From the NCBI GenBank assembly GCA_036277635.1, contig DASUMP010000165.1:1-9085 (forward strand): 9,085 bases of DNA, written 5' to 3'. The DNA comes from DASUMP01 sp036277635. Lineage in GTDB: Bacteria; Actinomycetota; Acidimicrobiia; IMCC26256; PALSA-610. The notes below the pieces were generated by a model. The model saw only the letters and a list, made by a program, of their open reading frames with translations. It had not been told where the DNA came from and did not search any database. Shown here in pieces: positions 1 to 6,260 of this stretch; positions within the stretch are counted from its first letter, which is position 1; every line of letters begins with the position of its first letter. The translations under genes were made by a program, and so were the position numbers.

Positions 1-354
1 GGCCTGGCGGTAGCTCGACTCGAAGTGCGAGATGGATCGCGGCGTGAACCCGCGGTTGACGAGACGGCGGAGTCGCGCGTGCTCGGGTTCGTCGGTCTCG
101 ATGATCGAACGGAACAGCTCGCGCTCCTCGGGGGACTGGACATTGAGGAACACGCCGCCGCGTTGCGAGGAGAACCGGCTCGTGTCGCGGTTCGCGGCCT
201 GGACGTCGGCGTGCCGCGTCAACGCCCAGAAGTCGGGAACCTTCGGATCGTCCGACTCGTGCCAGTACACCGGCTCCTCACGCCGCAGCCACGCGAACTG
301 CTCGTGCGGGATCCCGTCGATCCACTGGTCCGGGCTGATGAGATCGATCTCCAC
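1..354 (-). CDS. Cytochrome P450, N-terminal part (runs off window)
   Basis: Heme monooxygenase that would insert one oxygen atom into a hydrophobic substrate, using electrons from a ferredoxin or reductase partner. Reading the minus strand from the GTG at 354 gives 118 uninterrupted residues, open at the window edge. Residues 9-32 (DQWIDGIPHEQFAWLRREEP, then VYWH) match the start of bacterial P450s of the CYP125/CYP142/CYP124 kind. PDFWALTRHADV (40-51) is the beta-1 region. TDEPEHARLRRLVNRGFTPR (87-106) is the C-helix signature, in which His92 and Arg96 would contact the heme propionates. The I-helix, ExxR and heme-Cys motifs lie outside the window. The GTG at 354 is chosen because a GAGGGGG stretch lies about 10 nt upstream; an in-frame GTG at 408 is less likely. 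The gene is divergent from the cyclase at 431. Steroid or fatty-acid oxidation is possible, but the subfamily cannot be fixed from this fragment. Confidence 0.9.
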   Translation of the reverse strand, partial: MEIDLISPDQWIDGIPHEQFAWLRREEPVYWHESDDPKVPDFWALTRHADVQAANRDTSRFSSQRGGVFLNVQSPEERELFRSIIETDEPEHARLRRLVNRGFTPRSISHFESSYRQA

Positions 355-430
355 GCGCGTCGCCCCCTCGTCCGCACACCCGTGGCGCCGGAGCGTACGA
401 GATCCCACTCCGACGGACCACACTGGTGCG

Positions 431-1711
431 ATGGCCGTCCAGGCGGACACCGACGCGTCGAGTGCGACATCGGACCGCGTGCTGTGGCGGCTGCCGAGGG
501 CCGTGCAGAAGCTCGCCGCACTCGGGGTGCGCGCGGACGACTCCGACGACGACCGGCTCCGGAAGGCGACGCTCACACTCGCCGCAGCGCTGATGGCGAC
601 GATGGCGTTCGTCTGGGTGTGGACGTATTGGTCGCTTGGCCTGTGGCGGTCGGGGGCGATCCCGTTCGGCTACCAGATCGCCACCGTGATCGGCTTGGTC
701 GCCTTCGCGCGCACGGGCAATTTCGCGACGTTCCGCACGAGCCAGCTCGCCATGATCTTCGCGCTGCCGTTCTTGCTCCAGGCCAGCTTGGGCGGCTTCC
801 GCACGTCGAGCGCGATCTCGTTGTGGTCGTTCGTCGCGCCATTGGGCGCGCTGCTGTTCGAGGGCGCGCGGCGGGCGATGCCGTGGTTCGTGGCGTTCGC
901 GATCGCAACCGTGCTGTCGGGTGTGCTCGAGCAGGCGCTGAACGGTGAGGGCGACGTCCCGACGGCGGTCGTGGTCACGTTCTTCGTGTTCAACCTGCTC
1001 GGCGTGTCGACCACCGTGTTCCTGCTCCTGCGCTACTTCCTCAACGCGCGCGAGCACGCCCTCGCGGCACTGCGCGTCGAGCAGGACCGGTCGGAGCGCC
1101 TGCTGCTCAACGTGCTGCCGGCGACGATCGCGCGGCGGCTCAAGGACACTCCCGACGTGATCGCCGACGCGTTCGACGACGTCACGGTGCTCTTCGCGGA
1201 CATCGTCGGTTTCACCACGTTCGCAGACGCGCGGCCGCCAGGTGACGTCGTGGCGGTGCTGAACGAGCTGTTCTCGATGTTCGACGAACTGGCCGACCGC
1301 CACAACCTCGAGAAGATCAAGACGATCGGCGACGCCTACATGGTCGCCGGCGGGCTGCCGGTCCCGCGCGCCGATCACGACGTCGCCGTGGCGGAGATGG
1401 CGCTCGACATGTGCGACGCGGTCGCTCGCTTCCGCCGCGACAGCGGACTCGACCTCGCGATCCGGGTGGGTATCGCAAGCGGCCCCGTGGTCGCCGGCGT
1501 CATCGGGCACCGCAAGTTCAGCTACGACGTGTGGGGCGACACCGTCAACGTGGCGAGCCGCATGGAGTCGCACGGCCTCCCCGATCGGATCCACGTCACG
1601 GAGCGCGTATACGAACGTCTGCGCGACCGCTACGAGCTCGAGTCGCGCGGCACCGTCGACATCAAGGGCAAGGGTCCCGTGCCGACGTACTTCCTCCTCC
1701 GTCGCGGCTGA
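431..1711 (+). CDS. Membrane-anchored class III adenylate cyclase
   Basis: Makes cAMP from ATP at the inner face of the membrane. The 426-residue protein has a soluble N-terminus (1-45) and five or six hydrophobic segments (about 47-70, 78-95, 105-120, 128-145, 150-170, 179-203). A charged linker helix follows (205-240, containing SERLLLNVLPATIARRLKD), then a complete CHD catalytic domain (about 248-422). Visible catalytic residues are the metal aspartates Asp257 (LFADIVGFT) and Asp301 (IGDAYM), the adenine-specifying Lys297 (EKIKT) and Asp366 (YDVWGD), and the transition-state Asn373 and Arg377 (NVASR). All the residues needed for a working homodimer are therefore present, and the Lys/Asp pair favours ATP over GTP. 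The C-terminus KGKGPVPTYFL is typical. The frame is open much further upstream, but that part overlaps the divergent P450; ATG 431 is the first start downstream of it. No clear Shine-Dalgarno sequence precedes it. The membrane part matches no sensor domain I can name. Confidence 0.93.
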   Translation: MAVQADTDASSATSDRVLWRLPRAVQKLAALGVRADDSDDDRLRKATLTLAAALMATMAFVWVWTYWSLGLWRSGAIPFGYQIATVIGLVAFARTGNFATFRTSQLAMIFALPFLLQASLGGFRTSSAISLWSFVAPLGALLFEGARRAMPWFVAFAIATVLSGVLEQALNGEGDVPTAVVVTFFVFNLLGVSTTVFLLLRYFLNAREHALAALRVEQDRSERLLLNVLPATIARRLKDTPDVIADAFDDVTVLFADIVGFTTFADARPPGDVVAVLNELFSMFDELADRHNLEKIKTIGDAYMVAGGLPVPRADHDVAVAEMALDMCDAVARFRRDSGLDLAIRVGIASGPVVAGVIGHRKFSYDVWGDTVNVASRMESHGLPDRIHVTERVYERLRDRYELESRGTVDIKGKGPVPTYFLLRRG

Positions 1712-1730
1712 GGCCGTGGCGGATCCAATG

Positions 1731-1769
1731 GCTCGGTGATCGCGTCCCGTCTACAAACGATCCCGGAGC
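1731..1769. terminator. Inverted repeat between convergent genes, possible bidirectional terminator
   Basis: Arms 1731-1742 (GCTCGGTGATCG) and 1758-1769 (CGATCCCGGAGC) pair at 10 of 12 positions around a 15-nt loop. The repeat lies wholly inside the 61-nt gap between the cyclase stop (1711) and the DUF1918 stop (1773), so transcripts from both directions would fold it. There is no T-run on either side, so it is not a textbook intrinsic terminator; actinobacterial terminators often lack the T-run. Function is inferred from position and pairing. Confidence 0.4.
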
Positions 1770-1772
1770 AGC

Positions 1773-1976
1773 TCAACGGCGGGTCCGGCCTGTGCGTGTG
1801 TTCACCACGTGGGTCGTCGATGCCGGGTAGAAGATCGATTCGTGGCCGTCGTCCCAGCGCACCCGGTAGTGGACGACGTCATCACGGTCGATCACCTCGA
1901 GGATCTCGCCCTTGCGCGGGGGTTCGCCGGTGTGCAGTGCATCGACGACGATCTCGTCGCTGACGTTCGCCTTCAT
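1773..1976 (-). CDS. DUF1918 domain protein
   Basis: Small soluble protein of 67 residues, almost all of it the DUF1918 domain, a family common in Actinobacteria with no established function. The hallmarks are the opening MKANVSDEIVV, RKGEILEVI (residues 21-29), then HYRVRWDDGHESIFYP (36-51), a small beta-barrel-like pattern. The ATG at 1976 is chosen because GGAGGGAG lies 5 nt upstream and because the family normally begins at this residue; in-frame codons upstream would add an unrelated tail. It is transcribed alone, divergent from the two small membrane proteins and convergent with the cyclase. A near-perfect palindrome lies 24 nt upstream of the start codon, which suggests its own regulation. 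The C-terminal tail NTRTGRTRR is basic. Confidence 0.88.
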   Translation of the reverse strand: MKANVSDEIVVDALHTGEPPRKGEILEVIDRDDVVHYRVRWDDGHESIFYPASTTHVVNTRTGRTRR

Positions 1977-1981
1977 GACCA

Positions 1982-1989
1982 CTCCCTCC
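1982..1989 (-). promoter_or_regulatory. Ribosome binding site of the DUF1918 gene
   Basis: The minus strand reads GGAGGGAG with 5 nt to the ATG at 1976. This decides the start against upstream in-frame codons. Confidence 0.7.
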
Positions 1990-1999
1990 GCAACGCCTG

Positions 2000-2023
2000 C
2001 GCCCTCGGTGTACACCCAGGGCG
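2000..2023. promoter_or_regulatory. 24-bp near-perfect palindrome, candidate operator or 5'-UTR hairpin
   Basis: The core GGTGTACACC (2007-2016) is a perfect 10-bp palindrome. After one C/C mismatch (2006 and 2017) the flanks CGCCCT (2000-2005) and AGGGCG (2018-2023) also pair, so 11 of 12 base pairs match with no spacer. It lies in the 189-nt divergent region, 24 nt from the DUF1918 start codon and 142 nt from the start at 2166. It could bind a dimeric repressor. Alternatively, in the DUF1918 transcript it could fold into a hairpin just upstream of the ribosome binding site. The symmetry is seen directly; the role is inferred. Confidence 0.5.
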
Positions 2024-2153
2024 ACGAGTCTGCGTGGGCCGAGAGACCGTTGCACTCGGGACGCACGGAGGTCAGTGGGCGGCCTGAGGTGACCCTTCAC
2101 GGACTTCTGCCCCTCCCCGCCGGCCGCAGGCGGTCGTACGTTCGTCGAGGGAG

Positions 2154-2160
2154 AGGAGGT
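2154..2160 (+). promoter_or_regulatory. Ribosome binding site of the first small membrane protein
   Basis: AGGAGGT, close to a full anti-16S match, lies 5 nt before the ATG at 2166 and supports that start. A TACGTT at 2137-2142 fits a TAnnnT -10 element, but I see no matching -35, so no promoter is called. Confidence 0.7.
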
Positions 2161-2165
2161 GCGCG

Positions 2166-2435
2166 ATGGACTCCACCGTCGACGAGGAACGGGAGCTCGC
2201 GATCGCCAACCTGAAGAAGCGCCGGGACCTTGCGTCCCACGTGGTTGCGTACGTCGTCGTGAACGCGATGCTGGTGGGGATCTGGGTGCTCGGCGGAGGC
2301 GGGTACTTCTGGCCGGCCTGGGTGCTGCTGGGCTGGGGCGTCGGGCTCGCGATGAACGTGTGGGAGGTCTACTTCCGTCGTCCGATCACTGAGGCCGACA
2401 TCGAGCGCCAGATCCAACGGCAGCACGGGCGGTGA
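2166..2435 (+). CDS. 2TM domain-containing small membrane protein
   Basis: An 89-residue protein with a charged N-terminus (VDEERELAIANLKKRRD), two hydrophobic helices (about 24-42 and 49-68) and a charged tail (ITEADIERQIQR). The spacing and residues HVVAYVVVNAMLVGIWVL, then GGGGYFWPAWVLLGWGVGLAMNVW, fit the 2TM domain family (PF13239 as I recall it): a His and an Asn in helix 1, a Gly-rich turn followed by W-P, and a GWG motif in helix 2. The family has no firm biochemical role; members are often found near signalling proteins. A strong AGGAGGT precedes the ATG. It is followed 34 nt later by another two-helix protein, probably in the same transcript. Confidence 0.85.
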   Translation: MDSTVDEERELAIANLKKRRDLASHVVAYVVVNAMLVGIWVLGGGGYFWPAWVLLGWGVGLAMNVWEVYFRRPITEADIERQIQRQHGR

Positions 2436-2455
2436 GCGCCGCGTCGGCATCGGCC

Positions 2456-2465
2456 GGAGGGAGGT
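2456..2465 (+). promoter_or_regulatory. Ribosome binding site of the second small membrane protein
   Basis: GGAGGGAGGT ends 4 nt before the ATG at 2470. Its presence in the 34-nt gap supports a real gene despite the short length. Confidence 0.65.
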
Positions 2466-2469
2466 CGCC

Positions 2470-2682
2470 ATGAGGAAGACCACGGACGAAGAGCGGCGCT
2501 CAGGGATCCACTGGATCGTGGGGGCGTCGGTGATGATGGTCGCCATGCTCGGGATGTGGTGGCTGGTCGAGGAGACGAACGAGGAAGGGACGCACGACGC
2601 GGAGCTCCTCCCGTTCTTCGCGCTCATCCCGCTGGCCATCGGCATCTACCACTTGGTGCGCGCGCGACTGCACCACGCGTAA
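2470..2682 (+). CDS. Small two-helix membrane protein, unknown function
   Basis: A 70-residue protein with a charged start (MRKTTDEERRSG), helix 1 at about 14-33 (IHWIVGASVMMVAMLGMWWL), an acidic loop (EETNEEGTHDAE, 34-45) and helix 2 at about 46-64 (LLPFFALIPLAIGIYHLV), ending in RARLHHA. I do not recognise a named family. The strong ribosome binding site, the sensible membrane topology (both ends probably cytoplasmic) and co-orientation with the 2TM gene 34 nt upstream all argue that it is expressed. The two could form a hetero-oligomer, but that is only suggested by adjacency. Confidence 0.75.
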   Translation: MRKTTDEERRSGIHWIVGASVMMVAMLGMWWLVEETNEEGTHDAELLPFFALIPLAIGIYHLVRARLHHA

Positions 2683-2745
2683 CGATCTCGTCAGGACGGC
2701 GCGCTGTCGTCGCCGCCCGCCATCGAGGTCACGGCCGTTGCGAAG

Positions 2746-2751
2746 TAGGTT
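2746..2751 (+). promoter_or_regulatory. Candidate -10 element for leaderless start of the LAL regulator
   Basis: TAGGTT fits the TAnnnT -10 pattern and ends 6 nt before the first of two adjacent GTG codons (2758, 2761). That is the spacing expected if transcription begins at the start codon itself. No Shine-Dalgarno sequence of normal strength is seen at this start, unlike the small genes upstream. No good -35 is visible. Prediction only. Confidence 0.3.
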
Positions 2752-2757
2752 CGCCTG

Positions 2758-5472
2758 GTGGTGCTCCTCGATCGTGAGGCCGAGCGCGCAGAACTTGACG
2801 CAGTGCTCGACGCGGTTCGGGAGCACTTGAGCCGCGTGCTCGTCGTGGTCGGCGAGGCCGGCATCGGCAAGACCGTGTTGCTCGACCACTTCGTCGAATC
2901 CGCGCGCGACATTCCGCTCGTGCGGACGTGTGCGATCCAGTCGGAGATGGAGCTCAGCTACGCGGGCCTCCACCAGCTGCTCGTGCCGTTCCTCGACGGC
3001 ATCGACACGCTCCCGGGTCCGCAGCGAACTGCGCTCTCCGCCGCGTTCGGATTCACCGAGAGCGACGAACCGAACCCGTTCCTCGTCGGACTCGCGGTGC
3101 TCACGTTGCTCGCCGACGCTGCGGCGCCCACGGGGTTGCTCTGTGTCATCGACGACGCGCAGTGGCTCGACCGCGAGTCGGCGCACGCGCTCGCCTTTGT
3201 GGCACGCCGACTCCACGCGGATGCCATCGGGATGGTCTTCGGTGTGCGCGCGACCGAGCAGGGCGCGAAGTTCGAAGGGTTGCCCGAGCTGCGGCTCGCA
3301 GGACTTCCGCTGGATACCGCGCGTGAGCTCCTGTCCGCGACGGCGGGTGTCCCGGTCGACGGGGGGGTCGCCCAGCAGCTCGTGACCCAGACCGAGGGGA
3401 ACCCGCTCGTGCTGGTCGAGCTGGCGGGGGTGCTCTCGCCCGAGGAGCTCTCGGGCAGCGTCGCGCTGGCTGAGCCGCTGCCGATCAGTCCTCGTCTCGA
3501 AGAGCATTTCCTGCGCCAGGTGCGCTCGCTGCCGGCGGAGACCCAGACGCTCCTTGCGATCGCCGCCGCGGACGCGAGCGGAGACGTCGAGGTCGCCTGG
3601 CAGGCGGCCGAGCATCTCGGGTTGTCGCGCGATGCGATTGCGCCGGCGGAGCGCGACGGCTTGCTCGTCGCGGGTTCGCCGTTCGCCTTCCGACACCCGT
3701 TGATCCGATCGGCGGTGTACTACGGCGCGTCGGCGGCGGACCGGCGCCGGATCCATGGCGCGTTGGCCCTCGCGAGCGCGTCCGACGCCGATCCGCGTCG
3801 TCGGGTGTGGCACGAAGCGGCGGCCGCCGACGGCTACGACGAACGCGTCGCGGCCGAGCTGGAAGCGATCGCCGACGCGGCGCGGCGCCGGGGCGGTCCT
3901 GCGACGGCGGCGGCGTACTTGGCGCGGGCCGCGCAGCTGTCGCCTGACCGCCGAACGCGCGCCCGACGGCTGCTCGCGACCGCACACGCCGACGTGGTTG
4001 CCGGTGCTCCGATGCGAGCGCGCGCGCGACTCGACGAGGCGATTCCGTCGCTCGACGATCCGCTCGGACGCGCCGAGGCTGATCGACTGAGGGGCGCGAT
4101 CCGCGTCGCGCTGGGCGACGTGGCGTCGGCGCCGGAGTTGTTCCTGACAGCAGCGCGCGCGTTCGCGCGACACGACCCGAGGGCCGCGCGTGAGTCCTTG
4201 CTCGACGCGCTCTCGGCCACACTCTTCACCGGTGCTGCAGCGGCCGACGCGAGCGCGGTCGATGTCGCCGAGGCGGCGCGCGTGCTCGCGCTGCCGGCGG
4301 ATTCGGTGCCCACCGCCGGAGATCGGCTGCTCGACGGCTTCGCGATGTTGTTCACCGAAGGTCATGCGGCGGCCGCACCGCTCCTGCGCAGCGCCGTGGC
4401 GCTCCTCGCCGACCATGACGAGTCACCGACCGCCGAGCATCTCCGATGGCTGGGCTTCGGCTGCTGGGCCGCGGGCGCGCTGGCCGACCACGAGCTGCTC
4501 CAAGCCCTCGCGTCGCGCCTCGAGCGCCAAGCGCGCGAGAGCGGCGCGTTGGTCGCGTTGACCCGGGCGCTGTACTTCCTCGCGATGGCGGAGATCACGG
4601 CGGGTGCACTCGACGCGGCCGACGCTCACTTCGCGGAGAGTCGCGAGATGATGGCGGCGCGCGGCGACACCGGAGGGCTCGGACCGCTCGTCGCGCTCGC
4701 GTGGCAGGGGCGTGCGGTCGAGACCAAGACCGCCGCGGTCGCGGCGCTCGACGAGGCACAACGACGAGGCCAGGGCGGGGTGGCGGTGTACGCCGACTAC
4801 GCCATAGGGGTGCTCGAGCTCGGCCTCGGTCACTACGCCGACGCGCTCGTCGCCGAACGGCGCGTCTTCGCGGCCGACTCCTACTTCTTGTGTCCCATCG
4901 CGCTCCCCGACCTCGTCGAGGCGGGCGTGCGGGGCGGTGACGTCGCCCTGGCGAGGGCGGCGGTCGAACGACTCGCGGAGCGCGCGACCAATAGTGACAC
5001 GCCCTTGGCTCGGGGTCTCGCCGCGCGTGCCCGCGCGCTGGTCGCCGACGACGACCACGCCGAGCATCACTACGCCGAGTCGGTTGCGGTGCTGGCCGAT
5101 GCCGGTGCGGTCGGGCACCTGGCGCGTTCGCAGCTGCTCTACGGGGAGTGGCTCCGGCGCGAGAAGCGCCGCGCCGAAGCGCGTGAGCAGCTTCGCAGCG
5201 CCGTGACGCTCTTCGACGAGATCGGAGCCGAAGCGTTCGCGTCGCGGGCGCGCACCGAGTTGCGCGCGACTGGCGAGCGAGCGCGTCGACGCACCGACGA
5301 CACCCGCGGCGATCTGACGCCCCAGGAGTCGCAGATCGCCAGGCTTGCGGCCTCGGGTGCCACGAACCACGAGATCGCGGCGCAGCTGTTCCTCAGCCCC
5401 AGCACCGTCGACTACCACCTCCGGAAGGTGTTCCGGAAGCTGGGGATCACGTCGCGACGCGAGTTGCGTTAG
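2758..5472 (+). CDS. LAL-type LuxR transcriptional regulator with AAA/NACHT-like ATPase
   Basis: A large (904 aa) ATP-dependent transcription factor of the MalT-like LAL class. The N-terminal ATPase begins at once (LLDREAERAELDAVLDAV), with Walker A GEAGIGKT (32-39) and Walker B LLCVIDDAQWLD (about 127-138, Asp132/Asp133). A winged-helix-like segment and a long Ala/Arg-rich helical region (about 300-840) with TPR-like character follow. The C-terminus is a LuxR/GerE helix-turn-helix (about 852-904), containing LTPQESQIARLAASGATNHE and LFLSPSTVDYHLRKVFRKLG. Length and layout are normal for the class. An in-frame TAG at 2746-2748 fixes the N-terminus to GTG 2758 or GTG 2761. An effector probably binds the helical region, but nothing shows which. 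It stands alone in its orientation after the small membrane genes and overlaps the MBL gene tail to tail, so that gene and its coupled hydrolase are possible but unproven targets. Confidence 0.92.
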   Translation: MVLLDREAERAELDAVLDAVREHLSRVLVVVGEAGIGKTVLLDHFVESARDIPLVRTCAIQSEMELSYAGLHQLLVPFLDGIDTLPGPQRTALSAAFGFTESDEPNPFLVGLAVLTLLADAAAPTGLLCVIDDAQWLDRESAHALAFVARRLHADAIGMVFGVRATEQGAKFEGLPELRLAGLPLDTARELLSATAGVPVDGGVAQQLVTQTEGNPLVLVELAGVLSPEELSGSVALAEPLPISPRLEEHFLRQVRSLPAETQTLLAIAAADASGDVEVAWQAAEHLGLSRDAIAPAERDGLLVAGSPFAFRHPLIRSAVYYGASAADRRRIHGALALASASDADPRRRVWHEAAAADGYDERVAAELEAIADAARRRGGPATAAAYLARAAQLSPDRRTRARRLLATAHADVVAGAPMRARARLDEAIPSLDDPLGRAEADRLRGAIRVALGDVASAPELFLTAARAFARHDPRAARESLLDALSATLFTGAAAADASAVDVAEAARVLALPADSVPTAGDRLLDGFAMLFTEGHAAAAPLLRSAVALLADHDESPTAEHLRWLGFGCWAAGALADHELLQALASRLERQARESGALVALTRALYFLAMAEITAGALDAADAHFAESREMMAARGDTGGLGPLVALAWQGRAVETKTAAVAALDEAQRRGQGGVAVYADYAIGVLELGLGHYADALVAERRVFAADSYFLCPIALPDLVEAGVRGGDVALARAAVERLAERATNSDTPLARGLAARARALVADDDHAEHHYAESVAVLADAGAVGHLARSQLLYGEWLRREKRRAEAREQLRSAVTLFDEIGAEAFASRARTELRATGERARRRTDDTRGDLTPQESQIARLAASGATNHEIAAQLFLSPSTVDYHLRKVFRKLGITSRRELR

Positions 5473-6260
5473 ACCGCGATGTCGATCGGCGTGCCGCGCG
5501 CGAGAACCGTGAGGCTGTCGCGCACGCGTGGCGCGGCGTCGGCGAACGCGCGCTCGATCGCGTCGCGACCCTCGCGAAAGTGCGACCAACCTTCATAGTG
5601 GACGGGGATCGTGGTGTGCGGTGCCACGAGCTCGGTGAGCTCGACCGCTTCTCTTGCGTTCATCGTGTAACGGACCCGTCCGGTCACGGGGAAGGTCACG
5701 CCACCGAGATGCAGCACGGCGACGCCCACGTCGATCCGGTGGGCCACCGATCGCACGCTGCGGGTCAGGACCGTGTCGCCCGAGATCCACAGGGCGCCAC
5801 CCTCCTGCCCGTCCCAACGCAGCGCGAACCCGACGACGGCTCCGGCGATCGGGCGGCTCAGCGGCGGTCCGTGGCGGCACGGCGTCGCAACGACGTCGAT
5901 GTCGGGGCGGTCCGGCGCGACGACTCGAGTCGAGTCCCACGCCGCGAGTCCGCGCGTGCCGGCACCGAGGCGCGCCGCGCCCGGCACCGTCGTGACGACG
6001 ACGTCGGCCGAAGCCAGCAGCGCGCGACCGGCGCCATCGAGGTTGTCGTCGTGGTGATCGTGCGTCAACAGCACCAGGTCGATCGGGCCGATGTCGGGCG
6101 CGGCGACTGCAGGGGTCCCGGTCTTGCGCGACGACGTGCCCCAGCCGAACCGGTAGGTCCGGCCGGGGTCGTCGAACGTTGGATCGGTCAGGATCCTCCA
6201 GCCGTCGAACTCGAGCAGGAGGGTCGGCCCGCCGATGTGCGTGAGCCGGACCTTCGTCAC
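5469..6260 (-). CDS. MBL-fold metal-dependent hydrolase (UlaG-like)
   Basis: A 263-residue metallo-beta-lactamase-fold enzyme, probably cytoplasmic; substrate unknown. It starts VRLTHIGGPTLLLEFDGWRI (4-23) and TDPTFDDPGRTYRFGWG (25-41), typical of the UlaG-like branch. The metal motif is LLTHDHHDDNLD (64-75), with His67, His69, Asp71 or Asp72, and Asn73 where the classical HxHxDH motif has its last His. Further ligand candidates are His130 (CRHGPP), Asp162 (ISGDT) and His221 (PVHYEGW). The GTG at 6260 overlaps the upstream hydrolase stop by 4 nt (GTGA), with GGAG 5 nt ahead, so translational coupling is likely. An ATG further upstream (6338) lies inside the hydrolase gene and adds residues that do not belong to the family. 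The stop overlaps that of the LAL gene. Lactone or phosphoester hydrolysis would both fit. Confidence 0.9.
   Translation of the reverse strand: MTKVRLTHIGGPTLLLEFDGWRILTDPTFDDPGRTYRFGWGTSSRKTGTPAVAAPDIGPIDLVLLTHDHHDDNLDGAGRALLASADVVVTTVPGAARLGAGTRGLAAWDSTRVVAPDRPDIDVVATPCRHGPPLSRPIAGAVVGFALRWDGQEGGALWISGDTVLTRSVRSVAHRIDVGVAVLHLGGVTFPVTGRVRYTMNAREAVELTELVAPHTTIPVHYEGWSHFREGRDAIERAFADAAPRVRDSLTVLARGTPIDIAV

Noticed and set aside
355..430. Search for divergent promoters between the P450 and the cyclase
   Set aside because: Only a lone TACGAG-like word and short dyads such as ACCA/TGGT are seen; no -35/-10 pair convincing enough to list.
25..430. N-terminal extension of the cyclase or a separate plus-strand gene
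   Set aside because: This DNA codes the P450 on the minus strand. The plus-strand translation shows no cyclase-family or other recognisable sequence before the ATG at 431.
278..1594. A 438-residue open frame on the minus strand opposite the cyclase
   Set aside because: Its composition is dominated by Arg, His, Glu and Asp as expected of an antisense shadow in GC-rich DNA, no motif is recognisable, and the plus-strand cyclase is certain.
2695..2708. Self-complementary stretch GACGGCG/CGCTGTC upstream of the LAL gene
   Set aside because: Six of seven pairs around a GCGC core, expected often in DNA of this composition; no promoter element is placed around it.
2500..4416. A 638-residue open frame on the minus strand opposite the LAL regulator
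   Set aside because: Long but Arg/Glu/His-rich with no family features. It lies opposite a confident ATPase domain and crosses the small membrane gene; antisense shadow.
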